From assembly GCA_026387235.1 (NCBI GenBank), contig JAPLMD010000004.1, positions 1-43,342 of the forward strand: DNA of 43,342 nt. Direction: 5' to 3'. A program made the position numbers and the translations under genes. This document shows, piece after piece, positions 25,149-34,826 of the stretch. The notes below the pieces were generated by a model that saw nothing but the letters and a program-made list of their open reading frames with translations, did not search any database and was not told the DNA's origin. The DNA is from Candidatus Omnitrophota bacterium (GTDB lineage: Bacteria > Omnitrophota > Gorgyraeia > Gorgyraeales > Gorgyraeaceae). Position 1 is the first letter of the stretch; each line of letters opens with the position of its first letter.

Positions 25149-26216
25149 ATGATTAAATTTTTTAGGCTGCTGAAGAAATATTTCGACAATATTTTAGGAT
25201 TGTTTTCAAATGACATGGGCATTGACCTTGGCACGGCAACCACGCTTGTTTATGTGAAAGGCCAGGGCATTGTGCTGTGCGAACCGTCAGTTGTGGCTAT
25301 TAACAAGAACAGCCGCAGCGTCCTGGCAGTCGGAGAAGAGGCTAAGAGGATGCTCGGACGTACCCCGGGCAGCATAGTTGCGATAAGGCCGATGAAAGAC
25401 GGAGTCATTGCTGATTTTGAAATAACCGAAGACATGCTCAGGTATTTTATAAAAAAGATCCATAATAGAAAAGTTTTCATAAGGCCCAGGATGGTTATCG
25501 CCATACCGTCAGGCATAACAGAAGTTGAGAAGCGCGCCGTAAAAGATTCTGCCGAACACGCAGGCGCGCGAGAGGTGTATCTTATAGAAGAGCCGATAGC
25601 GGCTGCTATAGGCGTAGGCCTGCCGATAGAGGAGCCTGCGGGCAACATGATTATTGATATAGGCGGCGGCACGACTGAAATAGCGGTTATATCTTTGGCG
25701 GGCATTGTGTTCTCGCGTTCTATAAGGATAGGCGGAGATGAGCTGGACGAGGCGATTATAGAGCATCTTAAAAAGACATACAATCTCATGGTAGGAGAAC
25801 GCACTGCGGAAGATATTAAAATAAAGGTAGGTTCTGCCTATCCGCTGGAGCAGGAATTGACAATGGAAGTTCGCGGCAGAGACTTGGTAGCCGGCCTTCC
25901 AAAAACAATCACGATATCTTCAGAGGAAATAAGAGAAGCTATAGCCGGGCCTGTTTCAGCGATACTTGAAGCAACCAGGATGACGCTTGAAAGAACTCCG
26001 CCAGAACTTTCCGCGGACTTGATTGAAAGAGGCATAGTTCTGGCAGGCGGAGGAGCCCAGTTGAGAGGCATTGATAAGCTGATAAGCGAAGAAACAGGGC
26101 TTCCTGTCCACGTCGCGGAGGATCCTACTACGGCAGTGGCTCTTGGCACAGGCAAAGTCCTCAGCGAAATAAAATATCTCAGAAAAGTTACAGTGCGTTC
26201 TAGGATGGAATTTTAA
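25149..26216 (+). CDS. mreB: Rod shape-determining protein MreB
   Basis: [70 protein letters not shown]. Confidence 0.97.
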   Translation: MIKFFRLLKKYFDNILGLFSNDMGIDLGTATTLVYVKGQGIVLCEPSVVAINKNSRSVLAVGEEAKRMLGRTPGSIVAIRPMKDGVIADFEITEDMLRYFIKKIHNRKVFIRPRMVIAIPSGITEVEKRAVKDSAEHAGAREVYLIEEPIAAAIGVGLPIEEPAGNMIIDIGGGTTEIAVISLAGIVFSRSIRIGGDELDEAIIEHLKKTYNLMVGERTAEDIKIKVGSAYPLEQELTMEVRGRDLVAGLPKTITISSEEIREAIAGPVSAILEATRMTLERTPPELSADLIERGIVLAGGGAQLRGIDKLISEETGLPVHVAEDPTTAVALGTGKVLSEIKYLRKVTVRSRMEF

Positions 26217-26222
26217 AATTGC

Positions 26223-26999
26223 GTGATAAAACCAGAGAAAAACCTCCCTATAATAGCAGTCTTTATTTTTATAGCTGCTATAGTGGCGCTCTCCCAGATT
26301 TTCTCTTCTGACTTCCGAATAAAAACCCTGAATGTTTTCCGAATGCCTTTAAAGATAATATCGGGTTCTGCCTATGCCCTGCGGGACTTGGCAGGATTCA
26401 GGGAAACCCTCATGGAGAATAAACTTCTCAGGGAAAACATATCCAATCTTGAAAAAGAGTTATTAAATTTAAAAGAAGCAAGGCTGGAGAATGAAAGGCT
26501 TAAAAAGCTCCTTGATTTTAAAGAATCAGAGGGGCGTAAATTTGCGCCGGCGCTTGTCATAGCAAAAGACCCTTCCGGGCTGAACGATACCGTTATAATT
26601 GACAGGGGCAGGAAAGATAAGATTGAAAATGGCATGATTGTGATAAGCGGCTCCGGTATAGCTGGAAGGGTAATTGAAACCGGGTGGAGAATATCCAGAG
26701 TCCTTCTCGTCACGGATTACGATTCTGTTTTTAGCGGGGTTGTAGAGCGGACAAGAGATGAAGGCGCGGTCAGCGGCAATATGAGGGCCGGGCTTATCAT
26801 GAAATATCTGGATCTCGGTTGCGACATTAAAAAAGGCGACAAGGTTATTACGTCCGGGCTGTACGGCATTTTTGAAAAAGGCATATTAATAGGAGAAGTT
26901 ATTTCTGTTGAGGCTGATTACAGCGGGCTTTATATGAATGCGATTATAAAACCCGAAGTTGATATTAGGAAGCTGGAAGAAGTCCTGGTGGTCAGATGA
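26223..26999 (+). CDS. mreC: Rod shape-determining protein MreC
   Basis: Position after mreB; N-terminal TM, coiled coil, FAPALVIAKDPSGLNDTVIIDRGRKDKIENGMIVIS. Confidence 0.93.
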   Translation: MIKPEKNLPIIAVFIFIAAIVALSQIFSSDFRIKTLNVFRMPLKIISGSAYALRDLAGFRETLMENKLLRENISNLEKELLNLKEARLENERLKKLLDFKESEGRKFAPALVIAKDPSGLNDTVIIDRGRKDKIENGMIVISGSGIAGRVIETGWRISRVLLVTDYDSVFSGVVERTRDEGAVSGNMRAGLIMKYLDLGCDIKKGDKVITSGLYGIFEKGILIGEVISVEADYSGLYMNAIIKPEVDIRKLEEVLVVR

Positions 27000-27400
27000 T
27001 ATTATTTATCTGGATAATAATATTGGGCCTTTTGCAGAGCGCTGCGTCGCTCAACATTAATTTCCTGGCGCTTTTTGCTATTTTTGCCGGTCTTAGAAAA
27101 GGGCCTGTGCGGGGATTATTTATAGGCATGTTCATAGGAGTGTTCGCGGAAATACTATCGTCTTCGGTTTTAGGCTTAAATCTTATACTTTATAGCGGGA
27201 TCGGGTTACTCGCAGGGATAATTAAGCAAAGAATATATTATAAAGAAGGCGCTAGCATGGAATTTCTTTTTTCATTTTTCGGCATGCTGTTTTTTTATTT
27301 CACATATTTTGTGTTTACAAGGACAGTCCAGACAGGTGCGTTTTTTACAATCATTTTTTCAAGCCTCATCTCGCCTTTATTATTCAGGATGATTGATTAA
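26996..27400 (+). CDS. mreD: Rod shape-determining protein MreD
   Basis: Small hydrophobic protein between mreC and mrdA, overlapping mreC by 4 nt. Confidence 0.85.
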   Translation: MILFIWIIILGLLQSAASLNINFLALFAIFAGLRKGPVRGLFIGMFIGVFAEILSSSVLGLNLILYSGIGLLAGIIKQRIYYKEGASMEFLFSFFGMLFFYFTYFVFTRTVQTGAFFTIIFSSLISPLLFRMID

Positions 27401-27406
27401 TTTATT

Positions 27407-29107
27407 ATGAGAATAAGGATACTGCAGATTTTCTTTACAATTCTTTTTATCCTGGTAGGCATATGTCTTTATTACCTCCAGATTATCAAAGGCCCCTTTT
27501 ATGACGACCTTAGCGCCAGAAACAGCATCCGACTTTTGAATATAACTGCTCCGCGCGGCAATATCTACGACAGGCATGGAAAGCTCATAGCAGGCAACAC
27601 GCTTTCATTCGGGGTATTTATTGTCCCGCAGGAGACAGATGATATAGACGCTGATATGGAAGAGCTGTCCGGTATCCTTGGGGTTTCAAAAAGCCTTCTG
27701 GAGAGAAATTATAAGCGCAATAGATCCGCTTCGTTCGCGCCGTGCGAACTCATAAGAGGTATTTCAAAGAAGACGGCGATTTCAATAGAGGAATCCAGAT
27801 TTAATATGCCCGGAGTTCTCGTGAAAGAGGTGCCTTTTAGAAATTATTATTACGAGGGGGCTTTCAGCCACGTGATCGGATATATAGGCGAAATAGACCA
27901 GCTCGAGCTCGAACTTCTAAAACCTTACGGCTATAATATAAAAGATCTCATAGGCAAAGACGGCGTAGAGAGATTCTGCGACAGGATATTGAGAGGGAAA
28001 AACGGAGGCATGCAGATACAGGTTGACAACCGGGGCAGGCAGGTAAAGGTTATGAGTTATAGGAGGCCAAAAATCGGCAGAGATGTTTATCTTACTCTGG
28101 ATGCCGGGCTGCAAAAAGAAGTTTACAATCTCTTCGGCGGCCAAAGAGGCGCTGCTATTTTTATGGATCCGCGGAACGGAGAAATATTAAGCCTTGTAAG
28201 CAGCCCTTCTTATGATCCCAACAGCTCGCTAACGGATACAATGAGGGCGAAAGAATCCCCGCTTTTAAACAGGGTTATTATGGGGGTTTATCCGCCCGGG
28301 TCTATATTTAAAATTATTACAAGCGTGGCTGCTCTTGAATCAAAAAAAATCAGGCCTGATACGGGATTCGTGTGCGCCGGTAAAATCAAAATTGGCAAGT
28401 ATGAGCTTAACTGTTGGAATAGAGACGGACATGGCTACGTAGATTTTGAAAAGGCGATTGCGTGGTCCTGTAACGTTTATTTTTGTCATGCCGGGCTTTT
28501 GACAGGAGCTGATAAAATATCAGAATACGCGGGCTTATTCGGATTAGGAAAAAAAACAGGGATAGAGCTTTTTGGAGAATCCTCCGGGTTTGTGCCTTCG
28601 AGAGAATGGAAAAGGGTCGAGAAAAAAGAAGTATGGTATCCGGGCGATACTGCAAATCTTTCAATAGGTCAGGGCGATTTATTGGTAACGCCTTTACAGA
28701 TAGCGCGCATGGTTGCCGGCATTGCTAATGGCGGCAGCCTTGTCCAACCCCATATACTGAAGCGCATAGGAGACGCGGATATTACTAATTTTAAAACAGA
28801 GAACCTTAAGCTTGCAAAAGAAGATGTAGATGCGGTAAAGCGCGGAATGCGCCGGGTTACAGAGGATATTGACGGCACAGGAAACAGCGCGGCGAGCAAA
28901 ATAGTTTCTATTTCTGCTAAAACAGGAACTGTTCAGGTAGGCCGGGGCATCGTACCTCATGGCTGGTTCGCGGGATTTGCTCCTTCTGAAAATCCAAAGA
29001 TATGCTTTGCAGTTTTTTTAGAGAATGGAGGGTCAGGCGGAGACATGCCTGCCGGGATCGCGAAACTGGCTTTAGAATATTGGTTTAGAAAGCATAAAAA
29101 TGATTAA
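27407..29107 (+). CDS. mrdA: Penicillin-binding protein 2
   Basis: APRGNIYDRHGKLIAGN, GVYPPGSIFKI (SxxK), SCN motif (WSCNVYF), SAKTGTVQV (KTG). Confidence 0.95.
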   Translation: MRIRILQIFFTILFILVGICLYYLQIIKGPFYDDLSARNSIRLLNITAPRGNIYDRHGKLIAGNTLSFGVFIVPQETDDIDADMEELSGILGVSKSLLERNYKRNRSASFAPCELIRGISKKTAISIEESRFNMPGVLVKEVPFRNYYYEGAFSHVIGYIGEIDQLELELLKPYGYNIKDLIGKDGVERFCDRILRGKNGGMQIQVDNRGRQVKVMSYRRPKIGRDVYLTLDAGLQKEVYNLFGGQRGAAIFMDPRNGEILSLVSSPSYDPNSSLTDTMRAKESPLLNRVIMGVYPPGSIFKIITSVAALESKKIRPDTGFVCAGKIKIGKYELNCWNRDGHGYVDFEKAIAWSCNVYFCHAGLLTGADKISEYAGLFGLGKKTGIELFGESSGFVPSREWKRVEKKEVWYPGDTANLSIGQGDLLVTPLQIARMVAGIANGGSLVQPHILKRIGDADITNFKTENLKLAKEDVDAVKRGMRRVTEDIDGTGNSAASKIVSISAKTGTVQVGRGIVPHGWFAGFAPSENPKICFAVFLENGGSGGDMPAGIAKLALEYWFRKHKND

Positions 29108-30167
29108 AAAATATAAAGATTTTGACTGGGTTTTGCTGGGCGCGGCAGCAGCTATTTTTATAGCAGGGCTTTTATTTCTTTTCAGCGCCACGTATTCAAA
29201 AAATATAGATTTTGTAATAAGGCAGATAGTGTGGTTTTTAATAGGCGGCTTATTTTTTATAGTAATAATAAACATAAATTACAGAAAGATAATAAGCCTG
29301 GGATATGTGTTTTATTTTCTGGTGCTTGTTTTGTTACTGCTCGTATTTTTTTTCGGGTCTAAGAAAATGGGCGCGCAGAGATGGCTTGAATTGGGTTATT
29401 TTAATCTCCAGCCTTCTGAATTAGCTAAATTATTTATAACGATTGCCCTGATCCAATATCTCACGGAGCATAAGGTTGAAAAAGGAGCAGCGAATATCGT
29501 AACGGCTTTCTTTATCATGCTTGTGCCTTTTGTGCTTATACTCGGACAGCCTGATCTGGGCACAGCTCTCATGCTCGTGCCGGTGTTTTTTACGCTTTTA
29601 TATATCTGGGGCGCAAAGCTCAAACACCTATTTTTTATAATAGCGGGAGGAGTGGTTATGTCTCCGCTCAGCTGGTTTTTATTAAAGGATTATCAGAAGG
29701 AGCGGCTAATGGTATTCATGAATCCGGACATAGATCCTCTTGGCGCCGGATACACGGTTATTCAATCCAGGATAGCAGTCGGATCAGGCGGGGTATTGGG
29801 AAAAGGCTGGCTCAGCGGTACCCAGAATCAATTGAATTTCTTGACAGAACGGCATACGGATTTTATATTTTCAGTTGCAGGAGAAGAGTGGGGTTTTGTG
29901 GGAGGTATAGTTTTGCTGGTGCTGTATTATATTCTGGTAAGAAGGGCTTTTGAGATAGCCAGGAAGACAGACGATCCTTGCGGAGTTCTTGCCGCGTGCG
30001 GCATGGCAACGATAATAGGAATCCAGGTGATTGTGAATATCAGCATGACAATGGGTTTTATGCCGGTTGTCGGCTTACCTCTGCCGCTTGTAAGTTACGG
30101 CGGCTCGTCACTTTTAGTCACCATGATAACATTGGGATTGCTGGAAAGCATTGCAATCCACCGCTAA
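29100..30167 (+). CDS. rodA: Rod shape-determining protein RodA (SEDS glycosyltransferase)
   Basis: SEDS motifs: LGYFNLQPSELAKLF, ERHTDFIFSVAGEEWGFVGG, GLPLPLVSYGGSSLLVTM. Confidence 0.95.
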   Translation: MIKKYKDFDWVLLGAAAAIFIAGLLFLFSATYSKNIDFVIRQIVWFLIGGLFFIVIININYRKIISLGYVFYFLVLVLLLLVFFFGSKKMGAQRWLELGYFNLQPSELAKLFITIALIQYLTEHKVEKGAANIVTAFFIMLVPFVLILGQPDLGTALMLVPVFFTLLYIWGAKLKHLFFIIAGGVVMSPLSWFLLKDYQKERLMVFMNPDIDPLGAGYTVIQSRIAVGSGGVLGKGWLSGTQNQLNFLTERHTDFIFSVAGEEWGFVGGIVLLVLYYILVRRAFEIARKTDDPCGVLAACGMATIIGIQVIVNISMTMGFMPVVGLPLPLVSYGGSSLLVTMITLGLLESIAIHR

Positions 30168-30185
30168 TGTTACAAAACGATAGCT

Positions 30186-31772
30186 ATGAATGAGATGAAT
30201 GATATATTAAGACCGGGTAGATATGTGAATAATGAGTGGAACGCGGTCCATAAAGAATGGAAAGACGGCGTTTCGAAAATAGCGCTTTCGTTTCCGGACG
30301 TTTACGAGATAGGCATGAGCCATCTGGGCATGAAGATTCTTTATGGGATACTAAATAGAGAAGAAGGTATAATCTGTGAAAGATTTTTTGCTCCTTGGCC
30401 TGATATGGAAAAAAAATTAAGAGACAGGAAAGAAAAGCTCTCGTCGCTTGAATCGTCTCGCACCTTAAAAGAGTTTGACATTATAGGTTTTTCCCTTCAA
30501 TACGAGATGAATTATCTGGATATGCTGAATATGTTAGATCTGAGCGGCGTACCGCTGCATTGCAGGGAAAGAGGAGACGATGACCCTATTGTAATAGCCG
30601 GAGGGCCGTGTGCGTTTAATCCTGAACCGCTGGTTGAATTTATAGATGTTTTTGTGCTTGGAGAAGCAGAAGAAATAATTCTGGAAATCATAAGAATAGT
30701 TCAAGGGGCGAGCGGCAAAGGGCATAGAGTAAGGGGAGATGTTTTAAAAGAACTAGCGAAGATAGAGGGGGTTTATGTTCCCGGGCATAATATAGCGGTA
30801 AAAAAGCGCATAGTTCAGGATTTTGACAATTCTTATTTTCCGACAGACGTAATAGTCCCGTATATACAGATTGTGCATGACAGGATTGGCATAGAGATAA
30901 TGCGCGGCTGCCCGCACGCATGCAAGTTCTGCCAGGCATGCAAAATTTTCCATCCTTTAAGGATTAGATCCGTAAGTAGAATTATAGAAATAGCCGAAGA
31001 ATCCGTTAAAAATACAGGCTACGAAGAAATATCGTTATTATCTCTTTCATCCGGCGATTATCCGCATATTGAGGAGCTTGCGCGAAAACTTGAAGAGAAA
31101 TTTAAACCGCTTGGCGTAAAGATATCGCTTCCGTCTTTAAGGGTAGGCACTTTTGAAGAGCGTAACGGCATGAACACGCTGAGAAGAGCGGGGCTCACCT
31201 TTGCTCCTGAGGCAGGCAGCGAACGCCTGAGACACACCTTGAATAAACAAATAACAGATGCTGAAATCGTGGAGAAATCCAGGATTGCGTTAAGTTCCGG
31301 GTGGCGGAAAGTAAAACTTTATTTCATGGTAGGCCTTCCGGGCGAAACCTTCGAAGACCTGGATGCCATTATAGAGCTGTCTGGAAAAATAAAGAATGTG
31401 AATTTAAGCGTAAACCCTTTCATACCAAAACCGCATTCTGATTTCGAAAGAGAGGAAATGGAGAGCCTTGAAATTTTAAAAGAAAAGCAAAAACATTTAA
31501 GCTCTGCGCTCTATGCTATGCGCTCAAAGGTGAAGATAGATTTCCATAGTCCGGAAACCAGCAGGATTGAAGCGATATTGGCTAGAGGCGATAGACGCAT
31601 AGGGAAGGTTCTGTTGAAAGCGTGGGAGAAGGGTTTAAGGCTTCAGGCGTGGACGGAAAAATTTAATTATCATCTATGGAATCAGGCTTTTCAGGAAACA
31701 GGCATTGACCCGGAAGTTTATTTAAGGAAAAAAGAAAAAGAAGAAGCTCTGCCGTGGGATTTTATAAAATAA
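30186..31772 (+). CDS. B12-binding-domain radical SAM protein, TIGR03960-like
   Basis: RGCPHACKFCQAC radical SAM cluster; YEIGMSHLGMKILYGILN; GGPCAFNPEPLVEFID; FAPEAGSERLRHTLNK. Confidence 0.9.
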   Translation: MNEMNDILRPGRYVNNEWNAVHKEWKDGVSKIALSFPDVYEIGMSHLGMKILYGILNREEGIICERFFAPWPDMEKKLRDRKEKLSSLESSRTLKEFDIIGFSLQYEMNYLDMLNMLDLSGVPLHCRERGDDDPIVIAGGPCAFNPEPLVEFIDVFVLGEAEEIILEIIRIVQGASGKGHRVRGDVLKELAKIEGVYVPGHNIAVKKRIVQDFDNSYFPTDVIVPYIQIVHDRIGIEIMRGCPHACKFCQACKIFHPLRIRSVSRIIEIAEESVKNTGYEEISLLSLSSGDYPHIEELARKLEEKFKPLGVKISLPSLRVGTFEERNGMNTLRRAGLTFAPEAGSERLRHTLNKQITDAEIVEKSRIALSSGWRKVKLYFMVGLPGETFEDLDAIIELSGKIKNVNLSVNPFIPKPHSDFEREEMESLEILKEKQKHLSSALYAMRSKVKIDFHSPETSRIEAILARGDRRIGKVLLKAWEKGLRLQAWTEKFNYHLWNQAFQETGIDPEVYLRKKEKEEALPWDFIK

Positions 31773-31774
31773 TC

Positions 31775-31826
31775 TCCTGTCCACCTGTCAGGTGAGCCAA
31801 TTGGCTCACCTGACAGGTGGACAGGA
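31775..31826. repeat. 52-bp perfect palindrome with no spacer
   Basis: TCCTGTCCACCTGTCAGGTGAGCCAA|TTGGCTCACCTGACAGGTGGACAGGA: 26-bp arms, centre at 31800/31801. Confidence 0.95.
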
Positions 31827-31827
31827 C

Positions 31828-31856
31828 TTGAACTTATGCTGATTGTATTGTATACT
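31828..31856 (+). promoter_or_regulatory. Putative sigma70-type promoter
   Basis: TTGAAC-N17-TATACT, 2 nt after the 52-bp palindrome, upstream of 31880. Confidence 0.6.
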
Positions 31857-31879
31857 TTGAATTAAACGCGGAGGCGTAT

Positions 31880-33244
31880 ATGTTAAATTTATTAAAAGAC
31901 ATGTCAATGGTTCCAAAGGGCTTGAGATATAAAACCATGATAGCTTTTTCACTGATGTCGCTTATCCCGATATTGGTATGCGCCTGGCTAATAATAACTT
32001 ACATCTTCCCTAATACAGATTTATTTTCGGGCCTTACTTTAGGCAATATAAGTCTTATATTGTTTATGGCTATATTTATATCCATTCTAGGGCTTTATAT
32101 TACAAAAGAAATGATAGATCCTGTTATAAAGATAGCGGAAGATGCTAAGATAATAGCAGGAGGCGATATAACAAGGAGTATAAACATAAACAGGGAAGAT
32201 GAAGTCGGAGATCTAAGCAAATCCCTGAACATCATGACCCAGAAAATAAAAGAGAACATGGAAGAATTAAAGGCTTACGGGGAAAAAACGAAACTCATAA
32301 ATCGGGAAATAAATAAAAAGGTTCTTGCGCTTTCAGGACTCTTGCAGATAGGAAATCTTATCTCGTCTTCAAAAGAACTGAATAAAACGCTGAGTTTTAT
32401 AATACAGAGGGTTTCAGATGTAGAAAATGATTCCGCTTCATTATTGATGATTGCGGATGAAAGTTCAAAAGATTATGCTGTGGCAGCCAGCCATAACATT
32501 GAAGAAAACAAATTGCTTGGATTGAAATTGAAACAACACGAAATGACTTTGGATAACTTGGCGAAAAAATTAGGATTAAAAAATATAGTTAGCTTGCCCG
32601 TAACAGCTTTTGGAAAAATATGCGGGATGCTTATAGTCGGGAATAGTGAAAAAGATTTTATTTTTGCGGATGATGAAAAAGAGCTCCTGAAGGTATTTGC
32701 CAAGCAAATTTCAATAGCGGTTGAAAACGACACCCTTGTTAGAAAAACAAAAGAACTTTCCATAAGAGACGAAACAACGGGCTTATATAATTATAATTAT
32801 ATGAAAACCAGGCTTGCTGAAGAAATAAGGAGAGCTCTTGCATATCAGAGGCCGTGCGGTTATCTTTTGGTAGACGTGGATGATTTTAAAAATTTTTATA
32901 CAGCCAATGGCGAGGCAAAATCAGAGGCGCTTTTAAAAGAGGTCAGCAGTATACTGCAATGTTCTGTGACGGAAATTGACAGGGTATGTCGCCTGCGCGA
33001 TGACAAGTTTGTAGTAATATTGCCGGAGAAAAACAAGAGGCAATCTGCCCATGTTGCGGAGGAGATAAGAAAGAAGATAGAAGATGGGCTTGGAAAGTCA
33101 ATCAGGTCTGATAAAAAATTGACCGTTTCCATAGGAGTGAGCGAGAATCCAATCGACGGCTCCGCGGCAGAAGAACTTATGGAAAAGGCGGAGAGGCTTG
33201 TGTGTAACGCCAAGTCTCTTGGTAAAAATAGAGTGGCTGTCTAA
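31880..33244 (+). CDS. Membrane sensor: TM-HAMP-GAF-like with C-terminal degenerate GGDEF domain
   Basis: HAMP-like region after two TMs; ETTGLYNYNYM...LLVDVDDFKNFY...DRVCRLRDDKFVVILP...LTVSIGVSE; RDDKF replaces GGDEF. Confidence 0.88.
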   Translation: MLNLLKDMSMVPKGLRYKTMIAFSLMSLIPILVCAWLIITYIFPNTDLFSGLTLGNISLILFMAIFISILGLYITKEMIDPVIKIAEDAKIIAGGDITRSININREDEVGDLSKSLNIMTQKIKENMEELKAYGEKTKLINREINKKVLALSGLLQIGNLISSSKELNKTLSFIIQRVSDVENDSASLLMIADESSKDYAVAASHNIEENKLLGLKLKQHEMTLDNLAKKLGLKNIVSLPVTAFGKICGMLIVGNSEKDFIFADDEKELLKVFAKQISIAVENDTLVRKTKELSIRDETTGLYNYNYMKTRLAEEIRRALAYQRPCGYLLVDVDDFKNFYTANGEAKSEALLKEVSSILQCSVTEIDRVCRLRDDKFVVILPEKNKRQSAHVAEEIRKKIEDGLGKSIRSDKKLTVSIGVSENPIDGSAAEELMEKAERLVCNAKSLGKNRVAV

Positions 33245-33301
33245 TATTATAAAACAAGTCATGCTCGTTTTGTAACATTAGCGACACGAAAAGGAGTAAA
33301 A

Positions 33302-34369
33302 ATGGCAAGAGACTTGAGTCAATTATTAAGAGATGCTGTTCATGAAGGAGCTTCTGATTTACATCTGGGCGCAGGGACTGCGCCGCATATGAGGTTGGAC
33401 GGAGTCCTTATACCTGTATATAGCGAAATGCTGGACGGAACCAGCGTGAAGAGCCTTATATATTCTATTCTCACGGATGAGCAGAAAGCCAGATTCGAAA
33501 GGGATAAAGAATTGGATTTTGCGTTTACGATACAAGGTGTGAGCAGATTCAGGGTAAATGTATTTTTTCAAAGAGGATACGTGGGCGCAGCTATCAGGGC
33601 GCTTCCTTTTAAGATAATGAGTTTTGAGGAATGCGGCCTTCCTGTAAACGTAGTTCGGGATTTCTGCAATAGGCAAAAGGGCCTGGTGCTTATTACGGGC
33701 GCTACCGGAAGCGGAAAATCTACGAGTCTTGCCTCGATGATAGACTATATAAATATAAACAAAGGGCGCCATATCATAACAGTGGAAGATCCTATAGAAT
33801 ACGAGCATTCGAATAAAAAATCCATAATAGATCAGAGAGAGGTCGGGGTTGATACTCATTCGTTTTCGCAAGGGCTAAAGCATATACTGAGAGAAGACCC
33901 GGATGTTATTCTGATAGGGGAAATGAGAGATCTGGAGACAATAGAAGCCGCGCTTGTAATCGCAGAGACAGGTCATCTTGTTTTCGCGACGCTTCATACA
34001 TCAGACAGCGCCCAGACAATAAACCGCATTATAGATGTATTTCCTTCAAGGCAGCAGGCGCAAGTAAGGACTCAACTTTCTTTTGTGTTGACCGGGGTTC
34101 TTTCACAGCAGCTCTTGCCGCGCAAAAGCGGAAAAGGCAGGGTTCTCGCAGTAGAAGTTCTTGTAGCAAATAACGCAATAAAAAGTCTTGTAAGAGAATC
34201 AAAAATTCATCAAGCGTATTCTGTGATTCAGACAGGGCAGAAGGATAATATGCGGACCATGAATCAGGCGCTTTTCGAGCTTTGTAAAAAAGGTGATATT
34301 TCAGAAGAAGAGGCGCTGGCAAGCACCACAGAGGTGCAGGATCTAGAGAGGATGCTGCGTGGCAAATAG
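33302..34369 (+). CDS. pilT: Type IV pilus retraction ATPase PilT
   Basis: EGASDLHLGAGTAPHMRLDG, GATGSGKSTSLASMID, LREDPDVILIGEMRDLETIEAAL, GHLVFATLHTSDSAQTINRIIDVFP. Confidence 0.96.
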   Translation: MARDLSQLLRDAVHEGASDLHLGAGTAPHMRLDGVLIPVYSEMLDGTSVKSLIYSILTDEQKARFERDKELDFAFTIQGVSRFRVNVFFQRGYVGAAIRALPFKIMSFEECGLPVNVVRDFCNRQKGLVLITGATGSGKSTSLASMIDYININKGRHIITVEDPIEYEHSNKKSIIDQREVGVDTHSFSQGLKHILREDPDVILIGEMRDLETIEAALVIAETGHLVFATLHTSDSAQTINRIIDVFPSRQQAQVRTQLSFVLTGVLSQQLLPRKSGKGRVLAVEVLVANNAIKSLVRESKIHQAYSVIQTGQKDNMRTMNQALFELCKKGDISEEEALASTTEVQDLERMLRGK

Positions 34370-34796
34370 GATTAATTTAAAACAATTGGGCGAACTTTTA
34401 GCTGAGATGGGCCTTATAACCAAAGACCAGCTTAAGCATGCGCTGAAGGTTCAGGAAGATAAAGGCGGGCTGATAGGCCAGGTACTGGTTGATTTAAATT
34501 ATGTGAGCGAAGAGGCAATTGCCCAGGCCCTTACAGCTCAGTACGGATTTCCGTATTTGCCGCTGGAAAATTACGAAATCGATACTGAAATCGTAAGGAT
34601 AGTCCCTAAAAATGTTTCGATACAGTATTGCCTTATTCCCGTGGATAAGATAGGTCCTAATCTTACAATAGCGATGGCGAATCCTTTGAATAGCCAGGCA
34701 GTAGAAGACATAGCGCTTTTGTCGGGTTTATGCGTACAGCTTTTTGTAAGCACAGCGACTGATATCAAAAAAGCGATAGAGAAATATTACAAATAG
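34359..34796 (+). CDS. Stand-alone MshEN (GspE/PilB N-terminal) domain protein
   Basis: LKQLGELLAEMGLITKDQLKHALKVQ...IGQVLVDLNYVSEEAIAQALTAQYGFPYL; no ATPase domain. Confidence 0.88.
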   Translation: MANRINLKQLGELLAEMGLITKDQLKHALKVQEDKGGLIGQVLVDLNYVSEEAIAQALTAQYGFPYLPLENYEIDTEIVRIVPKNVSIQYCLIPVDKIGPNLTIAMANPLNSQAVEDIALLSGLCVQLFVSTATDIKKAIEKYYK

Positions 34797-34826
34797 ATGG
34801 AGCAGCGGAGCTCCTGATAAAATTAT

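Noticed and set aside
25250-25804. 184-aa minus-strand ORF opposite mreB
   Set aside because: Shadow ORF antisense to a clear mreB; no recognisable domain.
33359-33871. 170-aa minus-strand ORF opposite pilT
   Set aside because: Antisense to clear pilT; implausible composition.
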